36,610 nt of DNA from Lachnospiraceae bacterium (GTDB taxonomy: Bacteria > Bacillota > Clostridia > Lachnospirales > Lachnospiraceae). The translations under genes were made by a program, and so were the position numbers. The notes under the pieces were generated by a model. The model was given only the letters and a program-made list of their open reading frames with translations, had not been told where the DNA came from and made no database searches. Shown here one piece after another: positions 1 to 6,964 of this stretch; the stretch's first letter is position 1; every line of letters starts with the position of its first letter. Location of the stretch: contig JAFZDQ010000017.1 in the NCBI GenBank assembly GCA_017561085.1, forward strand, positions 1-36,610. The letters are read 5' to 3'.

Positions 1-342
1 AAACTGATTGCGGAGATCTTGGATAAGCTGGATTATGAAGGCAGCCTGATTTATGACGAGTATCCCGACAGGTGGCAGCTTTACAAGCTTTCCATGGATA
101 TTTTAGACCGTATCAAGCGGGAAGAACAAAAAGAAAAGATGACAAAAATAAAACCCGTAAATCCGGATGTGCCCGGAATGCCGGGAAATAATCCGGAAAT
201 GAACGGAAACGGACCGGGCAATGCGCTTGTTGCGGAAAACGAAGAAAAGTGGGAGTGGATTGGTGATTTGATTCAGATTTTACTTTTCTATGAAATCTAT
301 AAAAGAAGACACAATTCCCGTCGCGGGTTTTTAAAGTTTTAG
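1..342 (+). CDS. C-terminal part of an unrecognised protein (5' end outside window)
   Basis: The frame is open from base 1, so the gene almost certainly starts upstream; the TTG at 19 has no ribosome binding site in view. The visible 113 residues begin with a short acidic/aromatic stretch (KLDYEGSLIYDEYPDR), then a Pro/Gly/Asn-rich linker at about residues 50-75 (repeats of PGMPGN / MNGNGPGN type). They end with a hydrophobic-aromatic segment (WIGDLIQILLFYEIY) and a basic tail (KRRHNSRRGFLKF). I do not recognise the family. The tail could lie against a membrane or be a protein-protein contact. A hairpin with flanking A and T runs follows 25 bases after the stop, so it looks like the last gene of its transcript. 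Confidence 0.6.
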   Translation, partial: KLIAEILDKLDYEGSLIYDEYPDRWQLYKLSMDILDRIKREEQKEKMTKIKPVNPDVPGMPGNNPEMNGNGPGNALVAENEEKWEWIGDLIQILLFYEIYKRRHNSRRGFLKF

Positions 343-366
343 TTGAGGTTTTAGGAATAAATCAGT

Positions 367-403
367 AAAATATAGTCATAACGTATCGTTATGGCTATAT
401 TTT
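367..403. terminator. Rho-independent terminator, possibly bidirectional
   Basis: Two 17-base arms (367-383 and 387-403) pair perfectly except for one G-U, around a 3-base TAT loop. The arms start with AAAA and end with TTTT, so the hairpin could terminate in either direction. It follows the first gene and ends right before the ATG at 404, which argues against that ATG as a real start. Confidence 0.6.
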
Positions 404-424
404 ATGGAGCCAAGGAGAAAAACG

Positions 425-1567
425 GTGGAAGAATTAAAAGCGAAATTAAGCGGAATGCTTTCCGATAAATTATATCAGGTCATTATCAGCAATCCCCGGG
501 AAAAGGGCGGTGTCCAAAAGGTGAAAATCCGTCCCGTTTTGGTGAAAAATGAACTATGCTTTCAAGAGACGAAAACCATAGGACCCCAGGTGTTTCATGA
601 AAACTTAAGCCGGGAGGAAGCACTCTTTCGCATCATGGAGCATATGTCTGCCTTTAAGCAGCTTGAGGCGGAGTCTACGGAAGGGAAGCTGACAGCCCTT
701 GTCAGTAAAAAGGGCAAGGTGACCGTGAAACTGTCCGCAAAAGGAAAATCAAATGCGAAAAGCGGACCGGATTTGTCCCATAACCGTGCCAAGAAATATA
801 TTCTGGAGGAAGGAAAGCCGGTGCCCTTTTTGGTGGAGCTGGGTGTCCAGACCAAGGAAGGGGCTATTGTCCGTTCCCGTTATGACAAATTCCGCCAGAT
901 TAACCGGTATCTGGAATTTGTGGAAGATATTTTGCCGGTTTTTGAAAAAGATGAATGCATACATATTATTGATTTCGGATGCGGGAAGAGTTATCTGACT
1001 TTTGCACTTTATTATTACCTGCATGAATTGAAAAAGTATCAGGTTTCCATTACCGGACTTGATTTGAAAAAAGATGTGATTGCCCATTGTAACAGTCTGG
1101 CACAGAAGTACGGTTATTCGGGACTTACCTTTTTGCATGGAGATATTGCGAAGTTTGAGGGTGCCAACGCAGTGGATATGGTGGTTACTTTGCACGCATG
1201 CGATACAGCAACGGACTACGCCCTCAAAAAAGCAGTGGATTGGGGCGCTAAAGTGATTTTTTCCGTGCCCTGCTGTCAGCATGAAGTGAATGCCCAGATT
1301 CAGAGTGCAGACCTTGCGCCGGTCCTTAAGTACGGCCTGATTAAAGAGAGACTGTCTGCCCTTTTGACAGATGCCATCCGGGCGAATCTTTTGGAAGAGG
1401 CCGGATACGAAACGCAGATTCTGGAATTTATCGATATGGAGCACACCCCTAAGAATATTTTAATCCGTGCCGTGAAAGGCAGGGAAAAGGCGGATACCGG
1501 AATCGGAGGATTAACCAATACATTGGGTGTGAATACTACCTTACAAAAGCTTTTTGATGAAAAGTAA
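425..1567 (+). CDS. class I SAM-dependent methyltransferase (Methyltransf_32 / METTL25-like)
   Basis: This is a cytoplasmic Rossmann-fold methyltransferase of 380 residues. SAM-binding motif I is IIDFGCGKSYLT (acidic D at residue 183). It is followed by the GLDLKKDV strand-2 motif, VVTLHACDTATDYAL, and VPCCQHE with paired Cys at 283-284. This combination of HACD and C-C-Q/H motifs is characteristic of the Methyltransf_32 family, which includes eukaryotic METTL25/RRNAD1; the substrate is unknown, with RNA plausible from family resemblance only. The first about 150 residues are a basic N-terminal domain (KGKVTVKLSAKGKSNAK). I chose GTG 425 because AAGGAG sits 7 bases upstream. The in-frame ATG at 404 has no RBS and abuts the terminator hairpin. 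The next gene begins 23 bases downstream, probably in the same transcript. Confidence 0.85.
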   Translation: MEELKAKLSGMLSDKLYQVIISNPREKGGVQKVKIRPVLVKNELCFQETKTIGPQVFHENLSREEALFRIMEHMSAFKQLEAESTEGKLTALVSKKGKVTVKLSAKGKSNAKSGPDLSHNRAKKYILEEGKPVPFLVELGVQTKEGAIVRSRYDKFRQINRYLEFVEDILPVFEKDECIHIIDFGCGKSYLTFALYYYLHELKKYQVSITGLDLKKDVIAHCNSLAQKYGYSGLTFLHGDIAKFEGANAVDMVVTLHACDTATDYALKKAVDWGAKVIFSVPCCQHEVNAQIQSADLAPVLKYGLIKERLSALLTDAIRANLLEEAGYETQILEFIDMEHTPKNILIRAVKGREKADTGIGGLTNTLGVNTTLQKLFDEK

Positions 1568-1590
1568 AGAAAAAACATAAGGGAGCATCA

Positions 1591-4125
1591 ATGAAGAAGT
1601 TTCTAATCAAAGGAGCCATTGTACTTGCGGTTTTTATCGCGGCTCTGTTTACCATAAGTAATATTATGAATAAAGGCAATACCGACATGACTACAGAGAT
1701 GGCGCAGGCGACCTTTCCGGTAATCACGTTGCATCATGGTGGCTGGGAGATCAATGAACTTCACGGCTATGGGGATGAGATGGACGTCAATTACATGAGG
1801 GAATGTATCACACCCTTAAGTGTGGGAAGGAAGCTGAATTTGACCATGGATACTCATGCACGGCAGATTCGGGAGCTTTCCTTTGAGGTAAGAAGTATTG
1901 ACGGCGAGAGACTGATTGAAAATTCCAAGGTGACGGATTATGAAGAGGCAGGCGGAATCCTGACGGCAAGCCTGCAACTGAAGGACCTCATCGAGGATAA
2001 TAAAGAGTATATGCTGGTGATTCTGGTGAAGATAAACGGGGGACAGGAAATCCGTTATTACACCAGAGTGATTCATGCGGAAGAGTTTTATACGGCGGAA
2101 AAGCTTGACTATGTGATGGATTTTTCCGGCAAAACCTTTGATAAAGAGCAGGCAAAGGAACTGACCAAGTATTTGGAATCCAGCTCCAAAGGGGATAATA
2201 CCACCTTTGCCAAGGTAGATATCCACAGCAGCTTTAAGCAGGTAACCTGGGGCGATTTGAACGTGGAGCGGCTTACTTACCCGAAGGTTACCATCCGGGA
2301 ACTTTCTTCCCAGACAGGCAGCTTTTTGCTGAAATATTATGTAGGAATTAAAGAAGGAAAAAGAACCGGCTACTTTGCGGTAGAAGAATTTTATCGAGTG
2401 CGTTATACCGCGGAGCGTATGTATCTGCTTGATTTTGAAAGACGTATGGAGCAGATTTTTGATACGGAAAGTGATGTGTTCGGAAACAGCAGCATTGACC
2501 TTGGTATCATGGGTGATGAGGTGGCCCTGAAAGAAAACGAAGGCGGTAATGTGATTGCGTTTGTTGCAGGGAACAGACTTTTTTCTTATAACGTAGTAGA
2601 CCACAAACTGGCATTTTTGTTTGGTTTTTATAATAGTGAAAATAAGGATGAGCGTGCCCTTTATGACCAGCATCGGATTCAGATTTTGAATGTGGATGAG
2701 GGCGGTAATGTGACATTCATGGTTTATGGGTACATGAACCGCGGACGCCATGAGGGCAAGACGGGTATTTCGGTATTTTATTATGACGGTACCGTAAATA
2801 CCACGGAAGAGCTTATTTATATACCGTATTACAAAGCACCCGAGTTATTGCTTGCGGAGGTTGAGCAGCTTTCTTTTGTCAACAGGGACGGAACGGTTTA
2901 TCTGATGATTGATAATGCCATTTACGGAATCAACGTGGTGAGCCGTATGTGCGAGACCATTGTAAAGAATCTGCAGGAGGGCTGTTATCAGGTTTCTGAC
3001 AGTAACCGAATGATGGTGTGGCAAAAGGGCAATAAGCTTTATGAAGGCAAGGAACTGGTACTGATGAATTTAAATACCGGAAGACAGACCGTAATCAGTG
3101 CCGGCAGGGATGAAGTGATTGCACCCATCGGTTTTATGGGTGAGGATCTGATTTACGGAATTGCCAGGGAGAATGATATCGTCCTTGATGATACCGGAAA
3201 TATTGTTTTCCCCATGTATTGCGTGAAAATCCAAAATGAAACCGAAGGAATCTTAAAGACCTATATTCAGGAAAATGTGTACGTCATAAAGGGAAGCGTA
3301 GAAGAAAACCAGATTATCCTAAACCGTGTAAAAAAGGATGATGACGGTGAATATGAAACCATTCCGGATGACCATATCATGAATGCGGAAGTGGCTGAAA
3401 AGATGATAAATAATCTGGAAGTGGTAGCCATTGATGTTTATGAGAAGATTACCAGAATCAATCTAAAGAACGAAGTGGCAAAGACCGCGGTGAAGATTCT
3501 TACCCCCAAGGAAGTATTGTTTGAGGGCGGCAGAAACGTTTTATTCGAAGAACAGGATGTGACGCTGCAAAGATATTATGTGTATGGCAAGGGCGGCATG
3601 GAAGGAATTTTCATGGATGTCGGCAATGCGGTAAACCTCGCCTATGACGTCTCCGGCGTGGTGGTGAATGATGCCGGCGGCTATGTATGGCAAAAAGGCG
3701 GCCGCAGTACCAAGAACCAGATTATGGCCATCAAGGGTGAAAAAGCAACCGAAGAAAAGAGTGCCCTTGCGGTATGTCTGGATACCATGCTGGAATTTGA
3801 AGGAATCAGCCGGAATGTGCCACAGCTTTTGCAGAGCGGGGAAACCGTCATTGAGATTTTGGAAACCAATTTGGAAAGTGCCAAGGTGATTGATTTAACC
3901 GGTTGCAGCTTGGATGCGGTTCTGTATTATGTAAACCAAGATATTCCGGTGCTGATTATGTTAGAGGATGGAAGCGCTGTCCTTTTGATTGGCTTTAATG
4001 AAAAAAATACGGTAGTAATGAATCCTGAAAACGGAGAAGTATATAAGGTGGGAATGAACGATTCCAAGGAATGGTTTGAGCAGAACGGAAACAGATTTAT
4101 TACTTATATCAGGACAGATTCCTAA
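1591..4125 (+). CDS. large membrane-anchored exported protein with a degenerate C39-like C-terminal domain
   Basis: This 844-residue protein starts with a single N-terminal membrane segment (KKFLIKGAIVLAVFIAALFTI) with a positive cytoplasmic end and no lipobox, so the bulk should be outside the cell. The long middle (about 60-700) is beta-rich with repeating blade-like stretches (for example NVIAFVAGNRLFSYNV, GTVYLMIDNAIYGINV), suggesting a propeller; that is inference. The last about 120 residues (SALAVCLDTMLEFEG ... IPVLIMLEDGSAVLLIGF ... VMNPENGEVY ... WFEQNGNRFITYI) follow the order of C39-type papain-like peptidase domains. However, the usual Cys and His positions appear to be Ser, so catalysis looks lost. 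The start has AAGGGAG 8 bases upstream. I do not know the function; a wall or surface scaffold or binding role is possible. A strong terminator follows at 4174. Confidence 0.7.
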   Translation: MKKFLIKGAIVLAVFIAALFTISNIMNKGNTDMTTEMAQATFPVITLHHGGWEINELHGYGDEMDVNYMRECITPLSVGRKLNLTMDTHARQIRELSFEVRSIDGERLIENSKVTDYEEAGGILTASLQLKDLIEDNKEYMLVILVKINGGQEIRYYTRVIHAEEFYTAEKLDYVMDFSGKTFDKEQAKELTKYLESSSKGDNTTFAKVDIHSSFKQVTWGDLNVERLTYPKVTIRELSSQTGSFLLKYYVGIKEGKRTGYFAVEEFYRVRYTAERMYLLDFERRMEQIFDTESDVFGNSSIDLGIMGDEVALKENEGGNVIAFVAGNRLFSYNVVDHKLAFLFGFYNSENKDERALYDQHRIQILNVDEGGNVTFMVYGYMNRGRHEGKTGISVFYYDGTVNTTEELIYIPYYKAPELLLAEVEQLSFVNRDGTVYLMIDNAIYGINVVSRMCETIVKNLQEGCYQVSDSNRMMVWQKGNKLYEGKELVLMNLNTGRQTVISAGRDEVIAPIGFMGEDLIYGIARENDIVLDDTGNIVFPMYCVKIQNETEGILKTYIQENVYVIKGSVEENQIILNRVKKDDDGEYETIPDDHIMNAEVAEKMINNLEVVAIDVYEKITRINLKNEVAKTAVKILTPKEVLFEGGRNVLFEEQDVTLQRYYVYGKGGMEGIFMDVGNAVNLAYDVSGVVVNDAGGYVWQKGGRSTKNQIMAIKGEKATEEKSALAVCLDTMLEFEGISRNVPQLLQSGETVIEILETNLESAKVIDLTGCSLDAVLYYVNQDIPVLIMLEDGSAVLLIGFNEKNTVVMNPENGEVYKVGMNDSKEWFEQNGNRFITYIRTDS

Positions 4126-4173
4126 GAACGGCTGAAGAAGTAATCAGAAATAAAAATTGAAAGTCAGAAACTG

Positions 4174-4200
4174 AAAAACGCCGTATTTTCGGCGTTTTTT
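4174..4200 (+). terminator. Rho-independent terminator
   Basis: A GC-rich stem (AACGCCG / CGGCGTT, loop TATTTT) is preceded by A's and followed by six T's. It ends the methyltransferase / exported-protein transcript. Confidence 0.85.
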
Positions 4201-4207
4201 GGGCTCC

Positions 4208-4274
4208 GCAACCAATAGTTTCCCCTTTTTCAACCCAGAATTGGTAGTGCAACCAAGGAAGAAACCGCTATAAT
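4208..4274 (+). promoter_or_regulatory. promoter and likely operator of the XRE/DUF4097 operon
   Basis: A perfect -10 hexamer TATAAT is at 4269-4274, with no good -35 hexamer 17 bases upstream. Covering that place is an inverted repeat TTGGTagtgcaACCAA (4241-4256). One half-site, GCAACCAA, is repeated at 4208-4215 and 4249-4256. Position and symmetry suit autoregulation by the XRE protein encoded just downstream; that is inference. Confidence 0.5.
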
Positions 4275-4331
4275 CACCTCATAAGGCGGCCGAGAAAAGC
4301 ATTGAAAAAGAGGAGAAAGGCAGAAGAAAAA

Positions 4332-5147
4332 ATGAATATTGAAATTGCAAACAGATTAGTACAATTAAGAAAAGGAAACAATTTATCCCAGGAAGCTTTA
4401 GCAGAAAAATTAGGAATCAGCAGACAGGCAGTCAGCAAATGGGAACGTGCGGAAGCATCTCCTGATACTGATAATTTAATTTTACTGGCAAGGCTCTACG
4501 GTGTATCTTTAGATGAACTTCTTTCTACCGAGGATGAGATTCCCATGCCGGAAAAAGAAGAATCCTTCCAAAATGATTACACGGAGAAAGAGACGCATTC
4601 CTATAATCAGGATGAGAAGGCTGAATATGTACATATTGGTTTAAGCGGTATACACGTAAAAGACAAAGGCGAAGAAGTACATGTGGGCTGGAACGGAATC
4701 CATGTGACGGAACGTGGTGGTGATAATGTCCACGTAGACAAAAACGGTGTGTATGTAAACGGAGAAAGAAAAGATAAAGAATGGATTTCCCATCATGCTC
4801 ATTTTCCGATTGCCGTGATTGTGGTTATTGCTTACCTGATAATCGGTTTAGTATATGGAGCGTGGCATCCGGGTTGGTTGATTTTCTTCCTGATTCCGAT
4901 CGGACATTCCCTTATGGAAGCGTTTGAACACAAGGATGCGACCCGCTTTGCTTATCCCGTATTGGCAACACTGGCTTATTTGTGCCTGGGATTCTTTAAA
5001 GGGATGTGGCATCCCGGTTGGGTGCTCTTTTTGACCATTCCTTTATACTATTCGCTGGTTTCCTATTTCAAGGCATTGGCGGAAAGACGCAGAATGAAGA
5101 ACGATGCTAAAGCACAGCAGGAGGGTGGAGCCGGTGAAGAACAGTAG
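4332..5147 (+). CDS. XRE-family regulator with membrane-embedded C-terminus
   Basis: This protein has 271 residues. Residues about 5-60 are a clear XRE helix-turn-helix (LAEKLGISRQAVSKWERAEASPD). An acidic linker follows, then three copies of a short beta motif (VHIGLSGIHV, VHVGWNGIHV, VHVDKNGVYV; about 105-145). Last come two similar hydrophobic blocks (about 158-245), each containing G-x-WHPGW, giving about four membrane passes. It is probably a DNA-binding protein held at the membrane that senses the envelope. ATG 4332 is preferred because the HTH begins there; a TTG at 4302 is in frame but has no RBS. The gene overlaps the DUF4097 gene by 14 bases, so the two are translationally coupled and probably act together. 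Confidence 0.85.
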   Translation: MNIEIANRLVQLRKGNNLSQEALAEKLGISRQAVSKWERAEASPDTDNLILLARLYGVSLDELLSTEDEIPMPEKEESFQNDYTEKETHSYNQDEKAEYVHIGLSGIHVKDKGEEVHVGWNGIHVTERGGDNVHVDKNGVYVNGERKDKEWISHHAHFPIAVIVVIAYLIIGLVYGAWHPGWLIFFLIPIGHSLMEAFEHKDATRFAYPVLATLAYLCLGFFKGMWHPGWVLFLTIPLYYSLVSYFKALAERRRMKNDAKAQQEGGAGEEQ

Positions 5148-6123
5148 TATTTTTTGGACCACACTAATCATGATTCCGCTTCTTGTCGCAGTATGCGTGG
5201 GAGTAGTCCACAGTGCGAAGGAACGGGAAGAAAACGGCGGACAGCAAGGCTATGGAACTGCCAGCCTTAGAAATGAAATTAAAATTCCGGCATCGGAAGC
5301 GGATGCTTTAGAAATTATTTACACCAGCAAAAATATCAAAGTATATCCGGCTACAGCGGATGAAATTGTAATTAAAGAATATTTATATAGCGGCAGAGAG
5401 GATGCGAAAGCAACCGTCAGCCATGATGAAACGGAAAGCGGTAAAAAACTGGTAACCGTAACCGGTGCTAAGTTGCAGGCAGAAGAAATTTTCCTGATGG
5501 GTATCGGGGAGCGGATTGAAGTATATTTACCAAAAGCGGCAGTGGAGTCTTTAACCATTCGTACCAATAGCGGGAATATCAGTTGTGAGGATTCCGGATT
5601 TGCGTTGCAGGCAAAGGGAGTAAACGTGCAGGCAAGCAGCGGAAACTTAAGATGGCTGAATACCACGGCTGATGAAATTACTTTTACCACCAATAGCGGA
5701 AATATCGATGCAGAAAATTTAAGTGGTGAAGTATCAGCGAAAGCCGGCAGCGGAAATATTCACGTTGGAAATATTGCCGGAAGTATGACTGCGAAGACAG
5801 GCAGCGGAAATATCCGGATTGAAGAACTGGCAGGCGCAGGAAACGCAGAAGCAAACAGCGGATCCGTACATATAGCGGTAATTGAGCTTACGGGAAATCT
5901 GGAAATGAATACAGGAAGCGGAAGTATAGGAGCCGTGCTGCCGAAAGATGCAGAGTTTGTGCTGGAAGCACAGGCAGGCAGCGGAAAAGTCCGTACCGGT
6001 TTTGATGAAAAAGTTATCTATAACGAAAAGCATAATCGTGCAGCCGCTACGATCGGCAACAGCCCTGCTTTATCTGTGAAGGCCGATGCCGGAAGCGGAA
6101 ACATTAATATTACTTATCAATAA
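5134..6123 (+). CDS. DUF4097-family beta-repeat protein, membrane-anchored
   Basis: This 329-residue protein has an N-terminal membrane segment (IFWTTLIMIPLLVAVCVGVV) and then an extracytoplasmic domain built of short beta repeats. These are marked by SGNI/GSGNI turns (TNSGNIS, SSGNLRW, TNSGNID, AGSGNIH, TGSGNIR, TGSGSIG, AGSGKVR, AGSGNIN), the signature of the DUF4097 putative adhesin/bactofilin-like fold. I chose GTG 5134: AGGAGGG lies 8 bases upstream, inside the end of the XRE gene. The longer in-frame ATG (5104) lacks an RBS. Families of this kind are often cotranscribed with XRE or PadR regulators and are thought to take part in envelope stress responses; the exact role here is unknown. 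Confidence 0.85.
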   Translation: MKNSSIFWTTLIMIPLLVAVCVGVVHSAKEREENGGQQGYGTASLRNEIKIPASEADALEIIYTSKNIKVYPATADEIVIKEYLYSGREDAKATVSHDETESGKKLVTVTGAKLQAEEIFLMGIGERIEVYLPKAAVESLTIRTNSGNISCEDSGFALQAKGVNVQASSGNLRWLNTTADEITFTTNSGNIDAENLSGEVSAKAGSGNIHVGNIAGSMTAKTGSGNIRIEELAGAGNAEANSGSVHIAVIELTGNLEMNTGSGSIGAVLPKDAEFVLEAQAGSGKVRTGFDEKVIYNEKHNRAAATIGNSPALSVKADAGSGNINITYQ

Positions 6124-6172
6124 CTATTTGATTTTAAGCGTACGATTTCATCATGTTTGAAATATAGTCAGC

Positions 6173-6670
6173 TTAGTTTTCGTAAAATAACTTCCCGGCA
6201 TATTTTTGCAGGGAAAAAAGAAGCAGCATACCCAGCACGCCGCAGGAGATGATTTCTCCGATGGTTACGGTGACAAAGGAAAACCAAAGCGGTCTGATGC
6301 CGTATGCATAGAAAAGCACCAAGGGCACAATGACAGCGTTAGCCACAATAGGAGGCACGGGCGCAAGCCATTTGAACCTACGGAGTTTACGGGTAAAAAT
6401 CGCCCCGATTAAGGTTGCCAGGGAACCGAAAATAATATCCGGAAGTGCGCAGCCTGTCAAAACATTAGACAGAATACACCCGATGAAAAGGCCCGGAACG
6501 GCAGCAGGGGTGAAAAAGGGAAGAATGGTAAGTGCTTCTGAGAAACGTACCTGAATGGCTGAGGAAGCAAGTCCCAGTCCATTGGCAATAAAAGTGAGCA
6601 CCACATAGAGTGCAGCAATCATGGCAGCTTCTACAAGCTGCTTTGATTTGTTTAAAGACTTGTTTTTCAT
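6173..6670 (-). CDS. queT: QueT family queuosine-precursor transporter
   Basis: This 165-residue integral membrane protein has about five to six hydrophobic segments. It carries the QueT-type signature IQVRFSEALTILPFFTPAAVPGLFIGCILSN followed by a Gly/Ala-rich helix and a basic loop (FTRKLRRF). QueT is the substrate-binding S component of an ECF transporter that imports preQ1/queuine-type precursors for tRNA queuosine modification. The shared ECF energising module is not in this window. The identification is strongly supported by a preQ1-I riboswitch directly upstream whose tail overlaps the SD. The start ATG (6668-6670) has AAAGGAG about 10 bases upstream. It is monocistronic, diverging from the GH63-like gene. 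Confidence 0.92.
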   Translation of the reverse strand: MKNKSLNKSKQLVEAAMIAALYVVLTFIANGLGLASSAIQVRFSEALTILPFFTPAAVPGLFIGCILSNVLTGCALPDIIFGSLATLIGAIFTRKLRRFKWLAPVPPIVANAVIVPLVLFYAYGIRPLWFSFVTVTIGEIISCGVLGMLLLFSLQKYAGKLFYEN

Positions 6671-6679
6671 ATGAAAATA

Positions 6680-6724
6680 TCTCCTTTAGTTTTGTTTTAC
6701 GAGTGGAAGGTCTCGAACACTCGG
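6680..6724 (-). promoter_or_regulatory. preQ1-I riboswitch
   Basis: Read on the minus strand, a short stem GAGTG/CACTC closes a loop beginning GTTCGAG. This matches the GUUC-N-AG core of class I preQ1 riboswitches. An A-rich tail ending AAAACTAAAGGAG follows. In this class the tail folds back into the loop when preQ1 binds. Here the tail runs straight into the Shine-Dalgarno of queT, so the switch should act on translation, shutting off the importer when preQ1 is plentiful. Confidence 0.88.
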
Positions 6725-6772
6725 TTAAAGCCCAATATCGACCTTGTTTTTGGGGCATTAGTGACGGAATTA

Positions 6773-6800
6773 AGTATAACACCCAAATAAAAATTGTCAA
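6773..6800 (-). promoter_or_regulatory. sigma-A promoter of queT
   Basis: On the minus strand TTGACA (6795-6800) and TATACT (6773-6778) are separated by 16 bases. Initiation would fall about 45 bases before the riboswitch stem. Confidence 0.75.
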
Positions 6801-6964
6801 GAAAAATACTATTTTCTCATCAATCTATGATATACAGAAGGGCAGTTTTCGCAGTAAAATAAAGAGGTACAGTGCGCGGAGATGATGATGTAGTAATGAG
6901 ACTTGCGCGCGCTAAGAACTGTGCGGATGAGGTACTTGTTTGATTTTCGTTGGAGGGGACAAGG

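Noticed and set aside
404-424. ATG 404 as methyltransferase start
   Set aside because: No RBS is present and it directly follows a terminator hairpin; GTG 425 has AAGGAG at 7 bases.
749-1444. 231-residue minus-strand ORF opposite the methyltransferase
   Set aside because: It is a shadow frame with no RBS and no recognisable motif; the plus-strand gene explains the region.
1816-2751. 311-residue minus-strand ORF opposite the exported protein
   Set aside because: The composition (His, Ile and Leu-rich, low Gly/Glu) is typical of antisense frames; no RBS or motif.
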